A stretch of 15,658 bases of DNA from Promethearchaeota archaeon (GTDB taxonomy: Archaea > Asgardarchaeota > Lokiarchaeia > Sigynarchaeales > SOKP01), in contig JAEOUI010000015.1 in NCBI GenBank assembly GCA_016839425.1, positions 1 to 15,658 on the forward strand, read 5' to 3'. A model generated the notes under the pieces. It saw only the letters and a program-made list of their open reading frames with translations, was not told where the DNA came from and ran no database searches. A program made the translations under genes and the position numbers. Position 1 is the first letter of the stretch, and each line of letters starts with the position of its first letter. Shown in pieces: positions 7,090 to 14,183 of the stretch.

Positions 7090-8487
7090 TTAAGATAGAC
7101 AAGGATTTTTTATGATATTTATTCGCATTTGAATAAACTTCTCTATCTCTCTTAATTCCTTTTTTTGTTCATATTCGCAAAATAGAAATGCTGTACCTTT
7201 CGCTCCCGCCCTTGCTGTTCGTCCTATTCGGTGGACATATGTTTCAGGCACATCTGGCAAGTCAAATTGGATGACATGTGAAATATCGATTACATCGATA
7301 CCGCGCGAAGCAACATCGGTAGCTACTAAAACGCGAATTTTTCCAATGCGAAAACTTTTGAGTGCTGCCTGACGGGCTGTTTGAGACTTGTTTCCGTGGA
7401 TCACATCAGCTAAAATTCGTTTCTTCGTTAAGTTTTTAACGATTCGATTTGCTCCGTGCTTAGTTCTCGTAAATACTAAAGCTTTTGTTATTGTATGATC
7501 AGAAAGTATTTGCTCTAAAAGGATTTGCTTTTTCGTTTTTGATATGAAAAATGCTCCTTGATTGATGCTTTCTAGGGTGGGATTTTCGGGAGATATGGTA
7601 AATTCAAGTGGATTCCGTAAAATAGTGTTTGAAAGTAGTTTTATTTCCCGAGGAATTGTTGCGGAAAAAAGTAAGGTCTGCCTGTTTTCTTTTGGGATGA
7701 TTTCGATAATAGAACGAATATCGTGAATGAATCCCATATCAAGCATCCTATCGCCCTCGTCAAGAACAAATATTTCGATATGGCTTAAATCTAAATGACC
7801 TTGCCTTTCTAAATCTAATAATCTTCCAGGGGTGGCAACAACAATGTCAACCCCACTTTGTAAGGCTTTTACTTGTGGATTTTGTCCAACACCCCCATAA
7901 ATCACGGTAGTTTTTAAACTAGTGTACTTTCCAAGCAAGTTAAAATTGTTCTCTATCTGGATTGCCAATTCTCGAGTAGGTGATAATACTAATGCCTTAA
8001 TGTGACGAGAATGCCGTTTCTTATTTGGATTACTCAATCGCTGTAATATTGGAAGAGCAAAAGCTGCAGTTTTTCCAGTTCCAGTTTGAGCACATCCTAA
8101 TAGATCCTGTCCTTCTAAAATAGTTGGAATGGTCTGAGCTTGAATGGGTGTTGGTGTTTTATAACCCAGATCACTAACTGCTCTTAAGATTTCAGGACAT
8201 AGATCTAATTCTTTAAATTTAAAATTATAATTTTCAGCTGGGCGTTGAGGTGATTCTTTAGGGTCTTGAAATCGTTCTACCTCTAACCCTGCGATTCCCT
8301 TTTCCTGATTCTGGATCGTGAAAGAAATACGCTCACCAGGAATAAATCTATTACTATTATCTGACTTTAAAGCGGTATGATGTAAAAATACATCGTTACC
8401 TTTGATATCGGGCGTGATGAACCCAAATCCCTTCTTTTGATCGTACCATTTGACCGTTCCGGTCATTCTTGTTGTTTCTTTTATCAT
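7090..8487 (-). CDS. cold-shock domain-DEAD-box RNA helicase fusion
   Basis: A 465-residue protein. Residues 8-73 form a cold-shock domain (MTGTVKWYDQKKGFGFI, with RNP1 KGFGFI and RNP2 VFLHH), a single-strand nucleic-acid binder. A short proline-rich linker follows. Residues ~89-460 are a complete DEAD-box helicase close to the RhlE type: Q motif with F91 and TPTPIQ, motif I AQTGTGKT (133-140), Ia PTRELAIQ, Ib TPGR, II DEGD (243-246), III SAT (275-277), IV ALVFTRT, V ATDVASRGID, VI HRIGRTAR (419-426). It should unwind or remodel RNA with ATP in the cytosol, the cold-shock domain helping to hold RNA. Oddities are the N-terminal fusion (normally separate proteins) and DEGD in place of DEAD, a small change that keeps D, E and D. 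The ATG at 8487 or Met8 (8466) could be used, since cold-shock proteins usually begin at the M-x-G-x-VKW position. Confidence 0.93.
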   Translation of the reverse strand: MIKETTRMTGTVKWYDQKKGFGFITPDIKGNDVFLHHTALKSDNSNRFIPGERISFTIQNQEKGIAGLEVERFQDPKESPQRPAENYNFKFKELDLCPEILRAVSDLGYKTPTPIQAQTIPTILEGQDLLGCAQTGTGKTAAFALPILQRLSNPNKKRHSRHIKALVLSPTRELAIQIENNFNLLGKYTSLKTTVIYGGVGQNPQVKALQSGVDIVVATPGRLLDLERQGHLDLSHIEIFVLDEGDRMLDMGFIHDIRSIIEIIPKENRQTLLFSATIPREIKLLSNTILRNPLEFTISPENPTLESINQGAFFISKTKKQILLEQILSDHTITKALVFTRTKHGANRIVKNLTKKRILADVIHGNKSQTARQAALKSFRIGKIRVLVATDVASRGIDVIDISHVIQFDLPDVPETYVHRIGRTARAGAKGTAFLFCEYEQKKELREIEKFIQMRINIIKNPCLS

Positions 8488-8552
8488 TTTTATTCTTATT
8501 CTCTTGTTATTATGGGCTTATTTATTAACCACACCAATAAACATGACTCATA

Positions 8553-8560
8553 ATTTATAA
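8553..8560 (-). promoter_or_regulatory. TATA-like box of the helicase gene
   Basis: TTATAAAT on the minus strand, about 70 bases upstream of the helicase ATG. Transcription would start near 8530, giving a leader of about 40 nt. The GC-rich inverted repeat at 8566-8603 lies immediately upstream. Confidence 0.4.
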
Positions 8561-8565
8561 CATAT

Positions 8566-8603
8566 GCAAGGGGGTAGTTATTATAATAATTAGATACCCC
8601 TGC
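8566..8603. repeat. imperfect GC-rich inverted repeat upstream of helicase promoter
   Basis: GCA-A-GGGGG-TA at 8566-8576 pairs with TACCCC-TGC at 8595-8603, around an 18-nt AT-rich centre. One A and one G are unpaired. G-runs are rare in this window, which makes the pair stand out. Its place just upstream of the TATA-like box suggests a regulator site; a structured RNA is less likely if transcription starts downstream. Confidence 0.45.
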
Positions 8604-8873
8604 TCAGAAGAAATCAAGATTGACGCATCTTTAAAAAAGCGTCGTGTTATTTAATGGATAATTCTTCAAAAAGAAGTAATAATTACTAAACCCAATTGTT
8701 ATGTAATGAATGGTTCCATTGCCTAAATACTCTTGTATTTTAAAGAGTTATTCTGGTTTTCTGATTAAATTTGATTTATATATTATAAATGTGTTGATTA
8801 TCCAAATTTCAACATTTTCAGAAACAATGATGTTCAAATCACATTTTTCTCGCTATTGTTCTTGGATGTAATT
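8604..8873. other. spacer between helicase and histidine kinase genes
   Basis: AT-rich and without a supported ORF. It contains a 5-bp hairpin, GACGC (8622-8626) with GCGTC (8639-8643), and otherwise only AT runs. It would hold the kinase 3' end and any distal helicase control sites. Confidence 0.4.
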
Positions 8874-11123
8874 CTAAATGTGTTTATTTAATCGAATGGT
8901 AAAGGTTGAACCCTTCCCTCTTCCTTCTGATTCCATGAGGATCTTGCCTCCGTGCATCTTGACGATCTCTTCAGATAGATAGAGTCCTAATCCTGATCCT
9001 TCAATATCCACATCAAGGTCCTTACCATATCGTTCTATTTTGCCAAACTTTTTAAAAAGTAGCTTTTCTTCTTCCTCTGTTATGCCAACTCCCGTATCCT
9101 TCACGATAATATCCATATAGGCGTCATTTTCACTAAGACTAATACATATGCTCCCACCTGAGGGTGTATTCTTGATTGCGTTAGAAACCATATTGCTTAT
9201 CGCTTGAGAGAATCTTAGCTTGTCTATTTTAAAGATCGTGTTTTGGTTTAAATCGAGTTCGACCTTTTGATTGCGGATTCTTGCCATTGGCATTAATTCC
9301 ATTACAGATTTTTTTACGATATCTGAAATATTAGTAGATTCGAGCGTGAGTTCGTACTTGTTATCTTCTAATCGAAGCGATTCTAATAAATTGAAAACGA
9401 GCTCGTTTAACCGTTCTATGCTATTAAACGCAATTGTTGCGAATTCTTGGGCGTTGCTTTCTTTTTCGTCCAAATATGTTAAACGAAGAAAATGAATCGA
9501 GCCATAAAGAGATGTTAACGGCGTCTTGAGTTCGTGCGAAACTCGAGTAATAATATCTCTTCGTAAATTGTCGAGCCCTAAAAGCTTTTTGTTTTCTTCA
9601 ATTATTAAGTTCTCGGCTTTTTTCCTTTCCGACACGTCCTCAATGATGGCTTGCAGATAATCGTGTTCTCCCAAGCGAGTGTATGTTGTCGTCAATTTTA
9701 CCCATATCTTTTCCCCGTTTTTTGCAATAATTTCCATTTCTCGTGGTTCGGGGTCCTGTTTTTTCGATATTGATTGAGCGAATCGCTCTTTTAATGCTTG
9801 AATGGTCTCATCGGGATAATAAGACAATCTCAGGTAGTTTTGACCGATTAATTCCTCGATTGTATAACCAAAAATGTTTTCTGTCGCAAGATTACAATCA
9901 AGGATCGTACCATCAACATTGAGCAATACAATGGCGTTTGGTGATTTTTCAAACAACAACCGATATTTTTCTTCTGATTCTTTTAATCTTTGTTCCGTAA
10001 TTTTTCGAGCAGAAATATCCCTACAAATGCCTTCAATGGCAATCAGTGTTCCCGAATCGTCAAAGATCCCCCTATTTGATTGCATTATCCATCGCTCGCT
10101 CCCAGTTGGACCGATGATTTTGTATTCATATGTAGCTGGTATTATTCCTTTATCCAATTCATTCCATCTTTCTTTAAAATAATCTTGGAAATCAGAATGT
10201 AAGATTTCTTTAATAAATAATGGATTTTCAATGAATTTTTCAGCAGGATATCCAAATACAAGCTGTGCGGCAGGACTAACATATTCGTAATTTCCTTTGG
10301 GAAGTGCCATGCGGTAAATCGTTTCTTGAGCGCCTTCGATAATGTTTCTATATCTCTCTTCAGACTCTTTTAGTCGTTGTTCAGCTACTTTTTGTTTTGT
10401 GATATCAATATTCACGCCTAATATCCCTTGTATATCTTGATTACTCCTGATTGGTGATATGATGTTATAAAGATAATGAGGCTCGTTATTAATTATGAAA
10501 TACACTTCTCCTTCAACTGTCTCCCCTAAAAAGGCGCGCCTGTTATTATCTCTCCATATTTCTAGGATTTTTTCATCATTTGTCACTTCGCTTGGGGTTT
10601 TTCCAACTACGTCCCCCCAATGCTCGTTGCATGTAGAATTTTGCATGATATAGCGTTCGTTCTTATCGAGTTCGAAGAAATCAAAAGGCAAGCTGTTTAT
10701 CGCAGTGCGATATCTCGTTTCAGATTCCTTTAATTTTTGCTGAGCATTTACAAATTCAGTGATATTATGACCAATGACCATCGTACATCTAATGCCTCTA
10801 TGATTATTAAGGGGTATTTTAATTTCTTGAATGAAGAGATCCATGTCATTTTTGGTTCTTAATACTGCCATTTGTGTCTCTCCTTGCTTTTCAAAAGAAA
10901 GGGGTGAGATGATGGATTCACGGTCAATTTTATGATCTTTATGAGAAATTAAGTCTCTTATATTCATGTTTAAAAGTTCTTCCTTAGAAAATTTTATAGC
11001 GTTTATAAAAACATTATTAGCATCCAAGATCTTTCCGTGCTCGTCGTAAACATACATATAAATACTAACGAGCTTGAGAATTTGCTCAATGTTTTCTTGA
11101 AATAATTGGTTAATAGTTTTCAA
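8874..11123 (-). CDS. cytosolic multi-PAS sensor histidine kinase
   Basis: Residue numbers are from the TTG at 11138. Four PAS-like segments (about 18-130, 145-250, 265-380, 395-505) are joined by a repeated linker, KLKESETRYR (135-144), RLKESEERYR (255-264) and RLKESEEKYR (384-393). Each PAS/PAC ends in the typical G-x-x-x-DIT or similar. A HisKA domain follows with SHELKTP (534-540; phospho-acceptor His535). The HATPase_c domain has its N box around N649 and N653, G1 DTGVGI (681-686) and G2 GSGLGL (714-719). No membrane helix is seen, so it should sense a soluble or cytosolic cue and phosphorylate a response regulator encoded elsewhere; none is adjacent. GAGGAG (11133-11128) lies inside the longest frame, 4 nt before TTG 11123, so I place the start there; TTG 11138 has no SD. 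Such soluble PAS kinases are common in Asgard and methanogen genomes. Confidence 0.92.
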   Translation of the reverse strand: MKTINQLFQENIEQILKLVSIYMYVYDEHGKILDANNVFINAIKFSKEELLNMNIRDLISHKDHKIDRESIISPLSFEKQGETQMAVLRTKNDMDLFIQEIKIPLNNHRGIRCTMVIGHNITEFVNAQQKLKESETRYRTAINSLPFDFFELDKNERYIMQNSTCNEHWGDVVGKTPSEVTNDEKILEIWRDNNRRAFLGETVEGEVYFIINNEPHYLYNIISPIRSNQDIQGILGVNIDITKQKVAEQRLKESEERYRNIIEGAQETIYRMALPKGNYEYVSPAAQLVFGYPAEKFIENPLFIKEILHSDFQDYFKERWNELDKGIIPATYEYKIIGPTGSERWIMQSNRGIFDDSGTLIAIEGICRDISARKITEQRLKESEEKYRLLFEKSPNAIVLLNVDGTILDCNLATENIFGYTIEELIGQNYLRLSYYPDETIQALKERFAQSISKKQDPEPREMEIIAKNGEKIWVKLTTTYTRLGEHDYLQAIIEDVSERKKAENLIIEENKKLLGLDNLRRDIITRVSHELKTPLTSLYGSIHFLRLTYLDEKESNAQEFATIAFNSIERLNELVFNLLESLRLEDNKYELTLESTNISDIVKKSVMELMPMARIRNQKVELDLNQNTIFKIDKLRFSQAISNMVSNAIKNTPSGGSICISLSENDAYMDIIVKDTGVGITEEEEKLLFKKFGKIERYGKDLDVDIEGSGLGLYLSEEIVKMHGGKILMESEGRGKGSTFTIRLNKHI

Positions 11124-11138
11124 AATGCTCCTCTTCAA

Positions 11139-11395
11139 TTTAAATAGTATTTTTTTATCTAATTTGGAAGAAAAAATAGAAATTCTAACGATCTAAATAG
11201 AATTATACAACTTCAATATATGTAATAATAATAATTTTATAAAAATCCTCTTTATAAATTTCATTAAATCAACAGTACCATCGTTATAATATCGAAACAT
11301 TTATGATGAAACGCGAGTCAAGTCGTTTTAAAGCCTATAATTTCCAGATAAATTATTTTAAACCTTTTTTCCATCTTCTTCTTATTGGTTTTTTA
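11139..11395. other. divergent spacer between kinase and small membrane protein
   Basis: Very AT-rich with several TATA-like runs on each strand, for example TTTATAAAG and TGTATAATTC on the minus strand, so the kinase promoter cannot be singled out. No ORF, RNA gene or strong inverted repeat is seen. Confidence 0.4.
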
Positions 11396-11404
11396 TTATA
11401 TATT
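11396..11404 (+). promoter_or_regulatory. TATA-like box for the 147-aa membrane protein
   Basis: TTATATATT about 55 bases before the ATG at 11455. A transcript would start near 11426 and have a leader of about 30 nt. Confidence 0.35.
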
Positions 11405-11454
11405 CTTTTAATTAGATTAGATAATCAAAATTTTAAAAGTGTGAAAATCGTTCA

Positions 11455-11898
11455 ATGGATATATTTGACATAATTTTTATCGCTTTAGCTATTATTTTTT
11501 TCTCGTCTATTATTGGAGTATTCGTGCTAACGGCAAACGATAAGACAGAAAGACTCAAAGCGTTTGGAATTATTTTATTTGTAATGATTTTTCCCGTTGT
11601 TCTCGTCTTGATTAATTATATTTCGCTTGGAAGAGATCTCAAGTTAATAATTTACTTGGTATTAATCTTGATCTATTTGATTTTAGAATTTTTACTCGAT
11701 CAGGTCTTTAAGATTGATTTCCGATCGAAACCAAGCATGCATATTCCCTATATTGTAGTCGAGTGGGCTGCTTGTTTTTCATTTTTGTTCGGAGCCATAA
11801 CGCTCGATTATATATGGGGCTGGATCGAATCATTCTTTTTCTTTGCGTTCATAGTCGCCTTGATATACAATATCGTTAAACGAAAGAGGAAGAATTAA
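11455..11898 (+). CDS. small integral membrane protein, 147 aa
   Basis: Five hydrophobic segments at about 3-25, 35-56, 62-82, 97-118 and 120-140, with a basic tail VKRKRKN. Loop 1 (NDKTERLK) and the tail are positively charged. The part after helix 3, DFRSKPSMHIPYIVVEWAA (88-106), holds polar and aromatic residues at a membrane boundary and looks like the conserved core of a family, but I cannot name it. No SD is obvious. The ATG is the first in-frame start after the TATA-like run. It appears monocistronic; an eight-T run follows about 30 bases after the stop. Confidence 0.7.
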   Translation: MDIFDIIFIALAIIFFSSIIGVFVLTANDKTERLKAFGIILFVMIFPVVLVLINYISLGRDLKLIIYLVLILIYLILEFLLDQVFKIDFRSKPSMHIPYIVVEWAACFSFLFGAITLDYIWGWIESFFFFAFIVALIYNIVKRKRKN

Positions 11899-11928
11899 AT
11901 TATTATATATACTATATTGGCAAAAAGG

Positions 11929-11936
11929 TTTTTTTT
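11929..11936 (+). terminator. oligo-T terminator
   Basis: Eight consecutive T after AAAAAGG, 31 bases downstream of the 147-aa membrane protein stop. Oligo-T alone is the usual archaeal termination signal. Other T-runs in this AT-rich spacer lower the certainty. Confidence 0.4.
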
Positions 11937-12031
11937 AATGCATTTTGAAAAATCGTTCTAATTTTTTTATATTATTTTTCGATGGTTCTAAGTTCGTGGC
12001 ATTTAAGAGGATAATATTCTATAATCTACAA

Positions 12032-12040
12032 TTATATAAA
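12032..12040 (+). promoter_or_regulatory. TATA box of the V4R-like gene
   Basis: TTATATAAA, the best archaeal TATA match in the window, 67 bases before the ATG at 12108. Transcription would start near 12060, leaving a leader of ~45-50 nt with GAGAG as SD. Confidence 0.5.
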
Positions 12041-12107
12041 GGCACATTTGCATTGAAATCATAGTGAAATATTTAATTTTTAATTAATTACAAACGAGAG
12101 ATGGGAG

Positions 12108-12665
12108 ATGGAACGGAAAGTTAAAGGGACAGCTTTGAAGGATCTCGTCATAGGAATTAAATCGGATAAAGCTCACGAGAGGGAATACGACGAATTGCTT
12201 TCGGACAAGGCAAAGGAATACTTAAACGAGCGCATCATGAATTCCGTGTGGTACTCTTACGAAACCTATGTAGAGATCTATGGCGCTTTAATCAATGTTT
12301 TTGCCAAGGGAAATCCAGATACGGCGATAAAATGGGGGCGAGAGTTTGGAGAAAAAGTTATGGGCACCATCTACAAGAATCTCATCGCAGAGGGAAACAT
12401 TAAAAAATTATTACAAATGTATCCCAGATTTCACCATATGTTGTTCAATTTTGGTACATTATCGCTGGAGTGGACTTCTGGAAACGAGGTGCTCTTTACT
12501 TATACTAACTTTGAATCGAAATTCGATAAGGTTTATTACTCAAATATAGGATGGACTGAGAGAGCCATAGAGATGTGCATTAAAAAGAAGGTAAATTACA
12601 AGTTATTGAAAAAATCTTGGGAAGGAGACGACTGCACTCAGTTTATGCTGTTTTGGGCATCCTGA
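12108..12665 (+). CDS. V4R / heme-NO-binding-like sensory fold protein
   Basis: A 185-residue soluble protein. After a charged N-terminus (1-40), the layout WYSYETYVEIYGAL (48-61), GNPDTAIKWGREFGE (68-82), YPRFHHMLFNFGTLSLEW (105-122), GWTERAIEM (148-156) and the C-terminal SWEGDDCTQFMLFW (170-183) matches proteins with the 4-vinyl-reductase (V4R)/H-NOX-like fold common in Deltaproteobacteria and archaea. These bind small hydrophobic ligands or heme and act as sensors or adaptors. His109 and His110 are available as possible ligands, but I cannot show heme binding. Cys176 is in the family's small-residue-Cys motif. GAGAG at 12096-12100 is 7 nt from the ATG; the ATG at 12101 is out of frame. 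It is monocistronic with a good TATA box. Fold assignment is by pattern memory and is moderate. Confidence 0.75.
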   Translation: MERKVKGTALKDLVIGIKSDKAHEREYDELLSDKAKEYLNERIMNSVWYSYETYVEIYGALINVFAKGNPDTAIKWGREFGEKVMGTIYKNLIAEGNIKKLLQMYPRFHHMLFNFGTLSLEWTSGNEVLFTYTNFESKFDKVYYSNIGWTERAIEMCIKKKVNYKLLKKSWEGDDCTQFMLFWAS

Positions 12666-12781
12666 TCGTTTACCTATAATCCTGATTATTATATTTTCCT
12701 GTATGAGTAATTAATTGTAGATTTTTCCGCAATCTAAATTGAATCTTGCTTCAAATTGAATGCTTTTCCATAACAGGCATA

Positions 12782-13708
12782 TTACCTTGATTTTGGGACT
12801 TCAGATTTTTGAATCGGAGATGGGTGATAGTCTTTATACTTTTCTTTTAAGGTTTCTATTGAAAGATACCGCTGAGTAAGCGATCGTATCTTTTCCAAAT
12901 CTATTTTTTTTGGTTTTTTAGATGTGAGGAGGTAACGAATTTTACTCGATGCCCGAAACAAGTAGCGCACGAATTGAAGTGCCATGTAATAGCCATAATC
13001 CCTGGCTACCTCATACACGGTACTTAAAATCAATCCTGGACTGGATACTTTCTTCCATTCTTCCATAAAATCAATATTGTCTATCAGGAAATTTTGGGTT
13101 TTTACCATTTTTTTATGCTTCGATGTGGAATATCTGTGAGTTCCTAAAGGTAATCCTAATAAAACCCTAAAAGGTTTGGCAAGCGTGTAAAGTTTAAAGG
13201 CGTCTCTTAAAAGATTGGTTATTATGTAATCCTCGCGAGGATCGAAATTCAAAAGCTCAATTTTTGTCAAGAGATTGCCCTTCTTGTTATTTTCGTCCTC
13301 TCCATCCCCTCTATATTTTATGTTTAAGTATTTATGCATCTTTTCGTACGATGCGGGCTTGATTTTTTCGTCAGATAATAGGATTGAATAAACAGAATAA
13401 ATAACTATCCCCTGTTTTGCTGGTAGTAAAAAAACATCTCTTAGAGAGATCGCTTGTTCTACTTCGCTTAAAGAAGAGAAGTTCCTTAAACTACTGAAAT
13501 TGTTTAATCTGCTAACAATGTCGTCAGCGATCTCTACATTATTCTTGATATCTCTTTTACCGCTATATCGGTCTATTCGTCGTCCATCTCCTGCTTTTTC
13601 GTTCAAAAAATTAAATGTTCCAACTCGAAACTTGCTTACGCGGTGAGGGCTCTTGAAAGGATATGGAGAATTTTGCCAATTTTTTGGTTCGTTCAAGATT
13701 ATAGCCAT
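12782..13708 (-). CDS. unrecognised basic soluble protein, 308 aa
   Basis: A complete frame from ATG 13708. The product is strongly basic (many KK, KR, RR) with no signal peptide. The N-terminus is proline-, aromatic- and glycine-rich (to ~50). The middle has VFLLPAKQGIVIYSVYSILLS (92-112) and an acidic loop GDGEDENNKK (134-143). Then come helical segments: NLLRDAFKLYTLAKPFRVLL (165-184) and YGYYMALQFVRYLFRASSK (238-256). The tail is lysine/proline-rich. The hydrophobic stretches are short and mixed, so it is probably not membrane-spanning, though amphipathic helices could bind membrane or nucleic acid. No catalytic motif is seen and I do not recognise it. No SD is seen; the ATG sits right after AT runs, as in a leaderless or near-leaderless archaeal gene. 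It is convergent with the V4R-like gene and divergent from the repeat protein. Confidence 0.75.
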   Translation of the reverse strand: MAIILNEPKNWQNSPYPFKSPHRVSKFRVGTFNFLNEKAGDGRRIDRYSGKRDIKNNVEIADDIVSRLNNFSSLRNFSSLSEVEQAISLRDVFLLPAKQGIVIYSVYSILLSDEKIKPASYEKMHKYLNIKYRGDGEDENNKKGNLLTKIELLNFDPREDYIITNLLRDAFKLYTLAKPFRVLLGLPLGTHRYSTSKHKKMVKTQNFLIDNIDFMEEWKKVSSPGLILSTVYEVARDYGYYMALQFVRYLFRASSKIRYLLTSKKPKKIDLEKIRSLTQRYLSIETLKEKYKDYHPSPIQKSEVPKSR

Positions 13709-14081
13709 TATTTATAGTTTTTAATATTTAAAAGAAAAATTAGGGCAGTTACTTTAATTCTCAAGACTTAAAGTGTGGTTCGTTATCATCGTTTTTAAAC
13801 ATCAAAAACTCACTATTTGTGCCCTAAGCAGATTAATTATGTTTTAAGTTAAAGACAAATATAAAGTTTATTTAATACTAAAACGAATAAAAAGTTGTTT
13901 TGGGTGTTTTGATTTTATAGCCAATTATATCTTTTTTTTGAAATTTTAATTATTAGTTAATTGAGAAGAACAAATTTTATCCTTGCTTGATGTAATTTAA
14001 AAATTCTAAACAATGTCATCTTCCCCTTAAATTTTAATTTAAATTAACGTAACTAAGAATCCAAGAGTGTTGCTATGAATT
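13709..14081. other. long divergent spacer
   Basis: Non-coding on both strands. It is one of the longest gene-free stretches in the window, very AT-rich from 13850 to 14060, with no RNA gene recognisable. Its one notable element is the inverted repeat at 13751-13774 near the minus-strand gene. Promoter elements for the repeat protein lie just beyond its right end. Confidence 0.5.
13751..13774. repeat. 7-bp perfect inverted repeat with 10-nt spacer
   Basis: ACTTTAA (13751-13757) and TTAAAGT (13768-13774) flank 10 bases. It lies 43-66 bases upstream of the ATG of the 308-aa minus-strand gene, so it could be an operator near that promoter. AT content makes chance more likely than for a GC-rich repeat. 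Confidence 0.35.
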
Positions 14082-14111
14082 GTATAAATTTGGTCCTTAT
14101 AGATTTATAAG
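14082..14111 (+). promoter_or_regulatory. two TATA-like boxes before the repeat protein
   Basis: GTATAAAT (14082-14089) and TTTATAAG (14104-14111). Use of the second puts the transcription start at about 14131, exactly where the perfect inverted repeat begins; use of the first puts the repeat in the leader. Confidence 0.4.
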
Positions 14112-14131
14112 TACAGAACTTCTAACTCAGA

Positions 14132-14152
14132 TCAAGACTAATGCAGTCTTGA
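14132..14152. repeat. 8-bp perfect inverted repeat at the repeat-protein promoter
   Basis: TCAAGACT (14132-14139) and AGTCTTGA (14145-14152) around AATGC. It has balanced base content, unlike its surroundings, and sits 31 bases before the ATG at 14184. It would work as an operator over the transcription start or as a leader hairpin. Confidence 0.55.
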
Positions 14153-14183
14153 ATTTGATAAAAAACCAAAAGAGAAAAATGAT

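Noticed and set aside
7750..7761. Inactive helicase because of DEGD
   Set aside because: Both catalytic acidic residues and motifs I, III, V and VI are intact, so loss of activity is not supported.
9874..10182. 102-residue plus-strand frame
   Set aside because: Antisense to the third PAS segment of the histidine kinase; no SD and shadow-like composition.
11303..11309. C-box-like ATGATGA, possible C/D-box guide RNA
   Set aside because: No D box (CTGA) or paired C'/D' boxes at a usable distance in the spacer.
12346..12549. 67-residue plus-strand frame
   Set aside because: Out-of-frame shadow inside the V4R-like gene; Trp/Arg/Cys/Ser-rich noise.
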